Source of the DNA: an uncultured Clostridia bacterium
GTDB taxonomy: Bacteria; Bacillota; Clostridia; Oscillospirales; Ruminococcaceae
DNA length: 64,000 bases
Assembly: GCA_947630845.1 (NCBI GenBank)
Contig: CANRJB010000014.1
Span: forward strand, 1 to 64,000
Direction of reading: 5' to 3'
Position 1 is the first letter of the stretch, and every line of letters starts with the position of its first letter. A program made the translations under genes and the position numbers. The notes under the pieces were generated by a model that saw nothing but the letters and a program-made list of their open reading frames with translations, searched no databases and was not told the DNA's origin. Below, piece after piece: positions 18,901 to 26,478 of the stretch.

Positions 18901-20070
18901 GAAGTAATATCCCTGTTTTTCTGCCTCGTAAAGTCCCATGCCCTTATAGCTGATTGTGAATTTACCGCTCTTTTCACCTTCAAGTTCAGACTGTTCATAA
19001 TGAATCATAAGACCATTAGAATTTAATACTACTTCAGAACCATAGTTGTCATAGTTAAGTTCAGGATAAGTAAATTCATAGTTTGATTCAGAACGGATTC
19101 CGCTGGGAGCGTACTTAACAGCCATTTTGTTTTCGCCCTTGAGGAGATACTCGTGGTTTTCGTAGCCGTCAACGCCTACATCATTAAGACCTTTCTTGCT
19201 GTTTGTCGGGTCGTCGATTGTCGGGTCAACTGCATACCATTTACCATCAAGTTCTACATATGTCCACATATGAAGTTCATAGGACTCAGCATCGGGTCTG
19301 TATGCACCCTGAACAAGCACGCAAGGGATTCCTTTTTCGTCCATGAATGCCTTGAAAAGTCTTGCGTAGCCCTCACATACAGCTTTATGATTAACGAGTG
19401 AACCGTAAGCTGTCCTGATGAGGTACTGGTTTGTGTCGTCCTGAGAGAATTTGTTTTCAAGTCTGTAGGATGTATTCTTTGTGATGTAGTCGTGTGCTGC
19501 TGTAATGAAATCTTTGCCTTCGCCTGTAAGTGAGCTGTAAGCTTCATTAAATGCGTTATCGTATGTTGTTATTGCCTGTTTAACTTCATCAGCAGATGTG
19601 AAAGATTCTGTCCAGTAATTAGAACGTCTGCCAGCACCGAGATAAAGATGATATTCGTTGTCGACTTTCTTGATTCTGACCGAAAGTGCAGAGAAGTCAA
19701 CGTAAAATAGTTCAGGATGATCAGCAGTGAATGCGTCTCTTGCTGCGCCGTAAATGTTCAGGACATTTCCACCGCCGTCTGCAAACTTCTCAACATCTTT
19801 AGAAGTAAAGATATCATTTACTACCAAATCATAATCGTTGCCCTTAGCAAAGCAACTATCCGCTCCACCTTCAGCCATCTTCTCCATGGCATGATAGAAT
19901 TTCTGGTAATCCCCTTCTTTTTCCTGATCAAACTGCTGATAGAAGTACAATTCTGACTGTACCGATGCTTCTGCTCTGGAATGTATAGTAAGCATTCCGT
20001 CCACGGAAGGGAGGGCAGAAGCTGCCATTGTCAATGCAAGTAAACCTGCGATCCATTTTTTGTTTTTCAT
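15964..20070 (-). CDS. Large secreted protein with transglutaminase-like domain
   Basis: A 1368-residue exported protein. The signal peptide is MKNKKWIAGLLALTMAASA. A transglutaminase/papain-like domain spans about 60-300; the triad is intact: Cys232 in KAVCEGYARL, His267 in LHMWTYV and Asp282 in YAVDPTIDDP. This fold cleaves or crosslinks proteins or peptidoglycan. Beta-rich middle regions follow, and the last 150 residues contain SLILDSDTYIRHYFKT and SYSPMSYVYTVMND, a C-terminal domain seen in surface proteins of gut Clostridia. No dockerin or sorting signal is present. Start 20070 has GAGGTGATC upstream; a GTG at 20079 lies inside that site and is less likely. It is followed by the 47-residue peptide gene. 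Confidence 0.85.
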   Translation of the reverse strand: MKNKKWIAGLLALTMAASALPSVDGMLTIHSRAEASVQSELYFYQQFDQEKEGDYQKFYHAMEKMAEGGADSCFAKGNDYDLVVNDIFTSKDVEKFADGGGNVLNIYGAARDAFTADHPELFYVDFSALSVRIKKVDNEYHLYLGAGRRSNYWTESFTSADEVKQAITTYDNAFNEAYSSLTGEGKDFITAAHDYITKNTSYRLENKFSQDDTNQYLIRTAYGSLVNHKAVCEGYARLFKAFMDEKGIPCVLVQGAYRPDAESYELHMWTYVELDGKWYAVDPTIDDPTNSKKGLNDVGVDGYENHEYLLKGENKMAVKYAPSGIRSESNYEFTYPELNYDNYGSEVVLNSNGLMIHYEQSELEGEKSGKFTISYKGMGLYEAEKQGYYFMYDSLTDRSGTITSKSFSAGKNEPGYEEKVAKAEIGDYGWTGMVYMGANADMDQGGKGNPADWICPYFKTDAEAIEAGRQAFYTTDEHLVLELPQVPYVKFAVTRIPMQTYSSEAFEDTVYYGTSSDYAATSDAIYNANGFYKAPPYPKEVTPSLQSALLIDDGAQTINAKFDQYLFMDSDYVTGNGNKISLRMNIQDMHNLSNRSGFDNSCVDNFRLVFEDGSVSSPVNAELQLITKDDEAKVTVHDVKAINNTEESFDLATVLENAGDKSVIGYQFDFTPSIMYADDNIFYEFDVKGLRGKDVSTTVAAKDSSTKQDEVYTVSGKEPIAISFLAAHRCAAHAFQSQGYDWNVFGKPTLMDDLSGFDFSKATLNGDTSDMTDGFADLNEALKDLTHRMVLVATDANPEQKEDMLEMMGDEPDVKKMGNAADFENAEYYNINLTLCKSQIVSTGQAVRVTLGFPAGYGPDDAGKTFKVYHFSKDEKGNITGVNEIPCEITEYGLVVWCDSFSPFAIVPVDIDEIPDAELREEIEAENEKRTIILPSVTNGTISAEKEESQISADNKESKTMSGTVTLYKGEKAEITIEPKKGFVIDTVTIGGVSYEIDDNDRNGTVIELPYDDINEHEASIVEATFMAESVYEVEKKENAEVIKPSISTHHFNLENGKCMDKTANGDLCGVKKDGISSFEMANIGLDGNILLNVYLDLDNSVVSDKNTYVEFNLPGEAGENHLQEVKISEQNKVTISEGNTERILYKFTAQIPAKDIHSEITFRVHSSDKVGTRYHYAVADYADSILKKADDENTGSQDAEKFVKAKDVVTEMLNYGEAAKQFFKEGGKVDDLSDDKQVKVEALNDYKPEASGEDTLEGNVSYIGSSLILDSDTYIRHYFKTDAETAKSFGLTESKSNEGFYYRQSDGIKADDLGVPVSEMIGDYTISYSPMSYVYTVMNDATADQNLKNLVSNLYNYYIAAKAYASK

Positions 20071-20102
20071 AACGATCACCTCGTGCCATATATTATGATA
20101 TT

Positions 20103-20131
20103 ATTTTACACCAATTTTTTTGGTTTGTCAA
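20103..20131 (-). promoter_or_regulatory. Promoter of the transglutaminase-like gene
   Basis: On the minus strand TTGACA (20131-20126), 17 bp, TAAAAT (20108-20103). Confidence 0.75.
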
Positions 20132-20483
20132 GAGGTTTTTCGGAAAAAGATAAAGATTAACCGTCTGTTCATATTGCATAAAGGTTTTTTCATAAATCGA
20201 TTGAGAAGGCTTGGTATTTCGGTGATTTTTGCCAAATCATCAATCATTCGTTGTGAAACATGCACAAAATCATTACAAAACAGAATCAACAGGAAGGCTG
20301 CTGCCGTTCATAAATTTCAGAATTGTGAATAGCAAAATTTTGTTGTAACAAATAATCCGATTTTTATACATATTTACACTTCACTCTATGCTGAACACGG
20401 CAAAATTGTTTATAACATACATGGCAGACGCTTCTCTGTCATTTAATTCTTGCCAAATTATGGAAATTAGTATTTGGAAATAA
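20132..20483. other. AT-rich intergenic stretch without visible gene
   Basis: No frame here has a ribosome site or recognisable protein. The only structure seen is a short palindrome CAAAATTTTG near 20335. It separates the transglutaminase promoter from the end of the glycogen operon. Confidence 0.6.
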
Positions 20484-20515
20484 ATGAGGGTATCCGCCAA
20501 AACGGACACCCTCAT
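20484..20515. terminator. Hairpin at the end of the glycogen operon
   Basis: ATGAGGGTATCCG (20484-20496) pairs with CGGACACCCTCAT (20503-20515) with one G-U pair. On the minus strand TTTATTT follows, and on the plus strand ACTTTTTAAT follows, so it may work in both directions. Confidence 0.65.
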
Positions 20516-20526
20516 ACTTTTTAATA

Positions 20527-21945
20527 TTACTGATTGCAAAGCTCCTTGTACAAACCGATATACGAATCTGCCGAATTACTCCAACTAAAATCACTCAGCA
20601 TGGCACGCTTTACAAGTGCAGTCCACTGCTCTGCATCATCATAGTTCTCCCTCGCACGACGGCATGCATCAAGCATATCATGTGCATTATAGGTCTTAAA
20701 GGAAAAGCCGTTTCCATCATGATTGCCGTCATCTTTGACAGAATCACGCAGACCGCCTGTCTCACGTACGATCGGAATCGTACCGTAACGCATCGATATC
20801 ATCTGTGCCAGACCACATGGCTCGCTCTGTGACGGCATCAGGAACATGTCCGCACCGGCATAGATCTTCTTCGCCAAGTCAGGCTGAAAACCTAATGTGA
20901 CACTCACCACATCGGGATAACGCCAACGCATCTCAGAGAAGAAGTCCTCATAAATCTTCTCTCCGCTGCCCAGAATTACGAATTTATAGCCCAGTTTCAG
21001 AATATCTTCAAAGACATACCGAATCAGGTCAATTCCCTTATGGGATACAAATCGGGTCACAATACCAATAACAGGCTCATCGCCCTCCTGCAATGCCAGC
21101 TCGGAAAGCAACGCCTCCTTGCAGACTTTTTTGCCAGCAGGTTTCTTGGCAGAGAATTTTTTGGCAATCAGACCATCCTTCTGAGGATCGTAGAGATCTG
21201 TGTCAATACCATTCATGATGCCGCAGAGCTTATACTGCTTATTGACCAGAATCCTGTCTAATCCGTGTGAATACCACGGATCAAGAATCTCCCATGCATA
21301 GCTCGGACTGACAGTCGTGATCTTATCTGCCGTTTCGATCGCACCCTTCATCATATTGATTGCCCCGTCATAATCGAGGATGCCCATATGATACAGCGGA
21401 ATACCCATAACTTCATTGAGGACTTCCCTGCCATAGTTGCCTTGGTACTGAATATTATGAATGGTGAATACATGCTTGATATTCTGATAGCCTTGCTGGT
21501 ATTTATAAAACACCTGATAGAACACCGGGATCAAGGCAGTCTGCCAGTCATTCTCATTGATGATGTCCGGCGCAAAGTCAACATAGCGGAGCATCTCCAG
21601 AACGGCTCTGGAAAAGAACACAAACCGCTCACAATCATCATAGAATCCGTAAAGTCCTTCACGTCCGAAGTAATACTCATTGTCAATGAAATAATACGTC
21701 ACACCGTTCCAGATGGCAGTGAAAATACCACAGTATTGTTTTCTCCATGACACATCAACTGTGATGTTGGTCAGAAACGTGAGCTGTGCCCGCAGCTCGG
21801 GACGCATGGTTTTATAGAGCGGAATGACGACCCGGCAGTCATGTCCCTTGCTGCGAATGGCAGCAGGCAACGAACCTATGACATCTGCCAGACCACCAGA
21901 GGCAGCAAACGGTACTGCCTCACTTGCGGCAAACAGGATATTCAA
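20527..21945 (-). CDS. glgA: Glycogen synthase (ADP-glucose type)
   Basis: A 472-residue GT5 glycosyltransferase that extends alpha-1,4-glucan from ADP-glucose. The N-terminal GT5 domain starts MNILFAASEAVPF, and the C-terminal GT1-like half shows GIVTRFVSHKGIDL, MFLMPSQSEPCGLAQM and RETGGLRDSV. The usual KTGGL nucleotide-binding motif is AASGGL here, so the Lys equivalent to E. coli Lys15 is Ala15; I recall such variants in Clostridia. Last gene of glgB-glgC-glgD-glgA, 19 bp after glgD. Confidence 0.95.
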   Translation of the reverse strand: MNILFAASEAVPFAASGGLADVIGSLPAAIRSKGHDCRVVIPLYKTMRPELRAQLTFLTNITVDVSWRKQYCGIFTAIWNGVTYYFIDNEYYFGREGLYGFYDDCERFVFFSRAVLEMLRYVDFAPDIINENDWQTALIPVFYQVFYKYQQGYQNIKHVFTIHNIQYQGNYGREVLNEVMGIPLYHMGILDYDGAINMMKGAIETADKITTVSPSYAWEILDPWYSHGLDRILVNKQYKLCGIMNGIDTDLYDPQKDGLIAKKFSAKKPAGKKVCKEALLSELALQEGDEPVIGIVTRFVSHKGIDLIRYVFEDILKLGYKFVILGSGEKIYEDFFSEMRWRYPDVVSVTLGFQPDLAKKIYAGADMFLMPSQSEPCGLAQMISMRYGTIPIVRETGGLRDSVKDDGNHDGNGFSFKTYNAHDMLDACRRARENYDDAEQWTALVKRAMLSDFSWSNSADSYIGLYKELCNQ

Positions 21946-21964
21946 GTAGCATCACTCCCAAACA

Positions 21965-23092
21965 TCAGATTTTAGCATTCTTGCCGATATAAAGAGGATA
22001 ACTCTCTGAACCGGTCAGTACTCTGCCGTTGGCTGTCTCCACATTCTTGTCGGTAATAACAGCCGTCAGTGAGCAATTTGCGTCAATGGATGTACCCTGC
22101 ATCAGGACACAGTCCTTCACAACACTGCCCTTTCCGACCTTGACACCACGGAACAGGATGCTGTTTTCAACTGTACCTTCAATGATGCATCCATCAGCTA
22201 TGAGAGAATTTTTGACCTTCGATTCCAGACCGTACTTCACAGGACCATTGTCGCCGATCTTGGTGTAGATCGGATAATCCGGCTTGAAGAGAGCATCCCT
22301 GTTTTCCTTTTTAAGAAGTGCCATGTTAGCCTCATAGTAGCTCTTAACGGAATCAATTCTGGAAAAATATCCACTAAATTCATAGCCCATGATATTAAAT
22401 TCTGTCGCTCTTGCCTGAAGGCAGTCCCGGATCAAGCTATACTGATTACGGCTTGCAGCATCCTTGACAAGCTTTGCCAGAAAATCTTTGCGCATCACAT
22501 ACATATCCAGACAAATCTTACAGTTGCCGGAGAGCTGCGGATCAATAAGGACATTCTGAATCCTGCCGTCTGCATCCATCTCCAGTACATCAACACAGGC
22601 ACCAGATTCCTCGCTATAAGTATAGTTGCCATAAACAACAGTAATATCCGCATTTTTCTCAATGTGCTTATTTACGACATCCGCAAAATCAATGTTGCAG
22701 ACAAAGTCGCAGTCAGAAAGTACAACATACTCACACTTGGAATGTTCCACAAATCCCCAGACATTATTAAGTGCCTCAAGACGTCCTCTGTAGACTCCCT
22801 CACCAGTATTCTGACTGAACGGGGGAAGCAGATTCAGACCACCCTTCTTTCTTGCCAGATCCCACTCACGACCTGTACCGAGATGGTCAAGCAGAGATCC
22901 ATAATTGGACTTTGTGATCACACCGACCTCCGTGATGCCCGAATTGACCATGTTGGAAAGCGGAAAGTCGATCAAACGGTATCTGCCGCCAAACAGCACA
23001 GAACCCATCGTTCTTTTCTTTGTCAGTTCGACTACGGTCGAGTCATGCAGGGATGCAAAGACCAGACCGAGTACATTATAATTCACGCCCAT
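21965..23092 (-). CDS. glgD: Glucose-1-phosphate adenylyltransferase subunit GlgD
   Basis: A 375-residue paralogue of GlgC. It lacks the Gly-rich nucleotide loop of GlgC: the N-terminus reads LGLVFASLHDSTVVELTKKR instead. It keeps YRLIDFPLSNMVNSGI and the left-handed helix repeats at the end (GCIIEGTVENSILFRGVKV). In Bacillus-type glycogen operons GlgD is a non-catalytic partner that raises GlgC activity. AAGGAGG precedes the ATG; the gap to glgC is 12 bp. Confidence 0.93.
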   Translation of the reverse strand: MGVNYNVLGLVFASLHDSTVVELTKKRTMGSVLFGGRYRLIDFPLSNMVNSGITEVGVITKSNYGSLLDHLGTGREWDLARKKGGLNLLPPFSQNTGEGVYRGRLEALNNVWGFVEHSKCEYVVLSDCDFVCNIDFADVVNKHIEKNADITVVYGNYTYSEESGACVDVLEMDADGRIQNVLIDPQLSGNCKICLDMYVMRKDFLAKLVKDAASRNQYSLIRDCLQARATEFNIMGYEFSGYFSRIDSVKSYYEANMALLKKENRDALFKPDYPIYTKIGDNGPVKYGLESKVKNSLIADGCIIEGTVENSILFRGVKVGKGSVVKDCVLMQGTSIDANCSLTAVITDKNVETANGRVLTGSESYPLYIGKNAKI

Positions 23093-23104
23093 TATGTAGC
23101 CTCC

Positions 23105-24307
23105 TTACACATTCTCAGAGATAATATCCTTCGGCTTTACGACAGCATTTTTGGAAACTGTCACATTGTGACCGACAACAGCAATGCCCCAATCATCCCT
23201 GTTTTCAATGCTTTCAGGGCTGACACCGATCCTTGCACCAGACTCTACAACACAGTTTTCTCCGACGATGGCATATTCTATCACTGCACCCGACTTGACA
23301 ACTGTACCCGGCATGAGGATGGAGTAGTTGACAATTGCCCCTTCCTCGATGGTAACACCTGAGAAGATGACGGAGAAATCCACCTCACCGCTGATACTTG
23401 AGCCTTCTGTAATCATAGAATTTTCGATCTGAGCAGACTCACCGATATACTGCGGAGGCATATTGTTGTGACGTGCATAGACCTTCCATTTCGGATCATA
23501 GAGATCCAATGGTACAGATGGGCTGAGCAGATCCATATTTGCTTCCCAGAGAGAGTCCAGCGTGCCGACATCCTTCCAATAGCCGTCAAAGGTGTAAGCA
23601 AACAGGCGTTCCTGATTTGCGAGCATTGCCGGAATGATATCCTTACCGAAGTCCTTGGATCCGGTATTGGCATTTTCGTTCTCAATGAGATATTTCTTGA
23701 GCTTCTGCCATGTAAACACATAAATACCCATGGAAGCAAGTGTCGATTCCGGTTCCTTTGGTTTTTCAGTAAAGCAAACGACACGGTTCTCCGCATCACA
23801 TGTCATAATGCCAAAACGGGATGCCTCCTCCATCGGCACATCAATGACTGCAATCGTACCATCTGCATTGTTCTTCTCGTGGAAATCCACCAGAACAGAA
23901 TAATCCATCTTATAGATATGGTCGCCGCCAAGTATGATCACATATTCCGGATCATAACGCTCAATGAACCGCATATTCTGGTAAATGGCATTTGCCGTTC
24001 CCTGAAACCAGTCAGCACCTTCTTTTGTCTCGAATGGAGACAGTACATGCACACCGCCATACATTCTGTCCAGATCCCACGGCTGACCATTGCCGATGTA
24101 ATCATTCAGCACCAACGGCTGGTACTGTGTCAGCACGCCGACAGTATCAATACCGGAATTGGTGCAGTTAGACAGTGCAAAGTCGATGATGCGGTACTTG
24201 CCGCCGTAAGGGACAGCAGGCTTTGCCACATTCTGCGTCAGAGCATACAATCTGCTGCCCTGTCCGCCAGCCAACAGCATAGCGATGACTTTTTTCTTAG
24301 CGTTCAT
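23105..24307 (-). CDS. glgC: Glucose-1-phosphate adenylyltransferase catalytic subunit
   Basis: A 400-residue enzyme making ADP-glucose from ATP and glucose-1-phosphate. Motifs are [14 protein letters not shown] (nucleotide loop), [41 protein letters not shown] and a C-terminal beta-helix with hexapeptide repeats. The ATG at 24307 is used because AGGAGG lies seven bases upstream; an in-frame ATG farther up has no such site. Commits glucose to glycogen together with GlgD. Confidence 0.95.
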   Translation of the reverse strand: MNAKKKVIAMLLAGGQGSRLYALTQNVAKPAVPYGGKYRIIDFALSNCTNSGIDTVGVLTQYQPLVLNDYIGNGQPWDLDRMYGGVHVLSPFETKEGADWFQGTANAIYQNMRFIERYDPEYVIILGGDHIYKMDYSVLVDFHEKNNADGTIAVIDVPMEEASRFGIMTCDAENRVVCFTEKPKEPESTLASMGIYVFTWQKLKKYLIENENANTGSKDFGKDIIPAMLANQERLFAYTFDGYWKDVGTLDSLWEANMDLLSPSVPLDLYDPKWKVYARHNNMPPQYIGESAQIENSMITEGSSISGEVDFSVIFSGVTIEEGAIVNYSILMPGTVVKSGAVIEYAIVGENCVVESGARIGVSPESIENRDDWGIAVVGHNVTVSKNAVVKPKDIISENV

Positions 24308-24357
24308 AATATTCCTCCTAATATAACTCACATTTCGTGTTTATTGATCCTGTAGTC

Positions 24358-26352
24358 TTATTCTTCTGTCACATCGTCATGTGCAGATGCCTTTTCTTTG
24401 GCAGCGGCTTTTTCATCTGCCTTTTTATCCGCAAGCTCTGCAATGGAAGCGGTCTTTTTCTTTTCCGGAAGCACCCGTTTCAGATAGAGGACAGACAGTG
24501 CCGGCAGTGTCAGGGAAATCGTCTGATCAAAACCATGCATCCCATATTCAAGAGTCTCATAAGTTTTCTTAGCCAGTCCATGACCGCCGAACTCCTCTGC
24601 ATCTGTACTGAACAGCAGCTCATACGTCCCTTCAAACGGAACACCGATCTTATAATCCTCACGGGTCACAGGCACAAAGTTGCACACAGCGATCAGCTCG
24701 CTGCCGTCATCTGCAATACGGCGGAACGCAATGACACTCTGCTTATAGTCATCATGGGAGATCCAGCTAAAACCGCCCCATGAATCATCATTGTCCCAGA
24801 GCGCAGGTGTATTGAGATAGAGTGCATTAAGAGCAGCTACAAAATCCTGTGTCTGCTTATGCTCCGGCTTTTCAAGCAGCTCCCAGTCGAGATCTGTCTG
24901 GAAATTCCATTCATTGACCTGTGCAAATTCCTGTCCCATAAAGAGCATTTTCTTGCCGGGATGTGCCATCATGTAGGCAAGAAACGCACGGTAGGATGAA
25001 AACTTATCCCCCTCAAGCCCGGGCATTTTCCGGATCATGGAACATTTGCCATAGACGATCTCATCATGTGAGATCGGCAGAATATAGTTTTCTGAGAAAC
25101 AGTAAAAGAAGGAGAATGTGAGCTTATCATGATTGAACGCACGATAGATCGGGTCAAGTGACATATATTGGAGCATGTCATTCATCCACCCCATATTCCA
25201 CTTGAAATTGAATCCAAGACCACCGATATCGGTCGGCTTTGTGACAAGCGGCCATGCGGTAGATTCTTCTGCGATCATGAGTACATCAGGATGCTTTGCA
25301 AACACAGCTTCATTCAGGTGACGGAAAAACTCAACTGCTTCAAGATTTTCGTTGCCGCCGTTGATGTTGGCAGTCCATTCGCCGTCTCTCCGGTCGTAAT
25401 CCAGATAGAGCATGGAAGCCACTGCATCAACTCGCAGCCCGTCCAGATGCATTTCATCAAGCCAATAGCAGGCACTGGAGATCAGGAAAGAGCAGACTTC
25501 CCCCTTCCCATAATCAAAGACCCTCGTTCCCCATGACTTATGTTCCATCTTCTTCGGGTCGGTGTACTCATAGCAATACGTCCCATCAAACTCACACAGA
25601 CCGGATGCATCCTTCGGAAAATGCGCCGGCACCCAGTCGAGGATGACACCGATACCTGCCTGATGGAAAAGATCGATCATTTCACGGAACAGATCGGGAG
25701 TACCATAGCGAGAGGTAGGTGCGAAATACCCTGTGACCTGATAGCCCCACGACCCGTCAAACGGATATTCTGTCAGCGGCATGAATTCGATGTGTGTATA
25801 TGACATCTTCTTCATGTAGGGAATCATCTGCTTGGCAAAAGTGACATAATCAAGAACGGATTCATCCGGATTATGCCGCCATGAATCAAGGTGTACTTCA
25901 TAAACATTCATGGGGTGCTTATAGACAACCTGTTTTTTCTTTTCCTTAAACCATGCGTCATCCTTCCACTCATAGCTGCTCTCATAGATTTTGGAGGCAG
26001 TCCCGGGACGAGTTTCAAAATGTGCACCATAGGGATCAGACTTTGTAAGGATCTGACCGGTTCTGGTTTCAATGCTGAATTTGTAGATATCAAACTGGGC
26101 AAGTCCGGGAATCACAGTCTCCCAGATCCCATCAGCAATCAACTTCATGGGGTTACTTTTACGATCCCATTCGTTAAAGTCCCCGACGACTGAAACACTG
26201 GCAGCATTCGGTGCCCACACACGGAAACGATGCTGCTTGACGCCGTCTTCCATCACAGGATGTACACCGAAAAACTTATATCCTTCGCTGTTCTTACCCT
26301 GATAAAAAAGATAGAGCGGAAAATCATTTGGATTGCTATTTTTTGAATTCAT
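24358..26352 (-). CDS. glgB: 1,4-alpha-glucan branching enzyme
   Basis: A 664-residue GH13 enzyme. An N-terminal CBM48 domain (RVWAPNAASVSVVGDFNEW) precedes the barrel with GLRVDAVASMLY (nucleophile Asp), IAEESTAWP (acid Glu) and PISHDEIVYGK. The last 30 residues are a Lys/Ala/Glu-rich tail not needed in the family. It adds alpha-1,6 branches to glycogen. Start ATG 26352 follows AAGGGGGG; longer reading would enter the promoter. First gene of the operon, 50 bp before glgC. Confidence 0.95.
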   Translation of the reverse strand: MNSKNSNPNDFPLYLFYQGKNSEGYKFFGVHPVMEDGVKQHRFRVWAPNAASVSVVGDFNEWDRKSNPMKLIADGIWETVIPGLAQFDIYKFSIETRTGQILTKSDPYGAHFETRPGTASKIYESSYEWKDDAWFKEKKKQVVYKHPMNVYEVHLDSWRHNPDESVLDYVTFAKQMIPYMKKMSYTHIEFMPLTEYPFDGSWGYQVTGYFAPTSRYGTPDLFREMIDLFHQAGIGVILDWVPAHFPKDASGLCEFDGTYCYEYTDPKKMEHKSWGTRVFDYGKGEVCSFLISSACYWLDEMHLDGLRVDAVASMLYLDYDRRDGEWTANINGGNENLEAVEFFRHLNEAVFAKHPDVLMIAEESTAWPLVTKPTDIGGLGFNFKWNMGWMNDMLQYMSLDPIYRAFNHDKLTFSFFYCFSENYILPISHDEIVYGKCSMIRKMPGLEGDKFSSYRAFLAYMMAHPGKKMLFMGQEFAQVNEWNFQTDLDWELLEKPEHKQTQDFVAALNALYLNTPALWDNDDSWGGFSWISHDDYKQSVIAFRRIADDGSELIAVCNFVPVTREDYKIGVPFEGTYELLFSTDAEEFGGHGLAKKTYETLEYGMHGFDQTISLTLPALSVLYLKRVLPEKKKTASIAELADKKADEKAAAKEKASAHDDVTEE

Positions 26353-26374
26353 AGCGTAACCCCCCTTTATACTT

Positions 26375-26403
26375 ATTTTATCAGAAAATGCCCCGTCTTT
26401 CAA
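26375..26403 (-). promoter_or_regulatory. Promoter of the glycogen operon
   Basis: On the minus strand TTGAAA (26403-26398), 17 bp, TAAAAT (26380-26375), about 20 bp before the glgB start region. Confidence 0.65.
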
Positions 26404-26478
26404 GTATTTTCCTTGCTCGTGTCAAAATTTCATATAGTCCGATAATTTTTAGCTCCCATTTTTATTCATTTTGCACAA

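Noticed and set aside
20120-20332. 70-codon frame in the gap before the glycogen operon
   Set aside because: It starts within the opposing promoter, lacks a ribosome site and reads as AT-rich noise.
23468-24355. 295-codon plus-strand frame opposite glgC
   Set aside because: Antisense of a conserved enzyme gene; no ribosome site.
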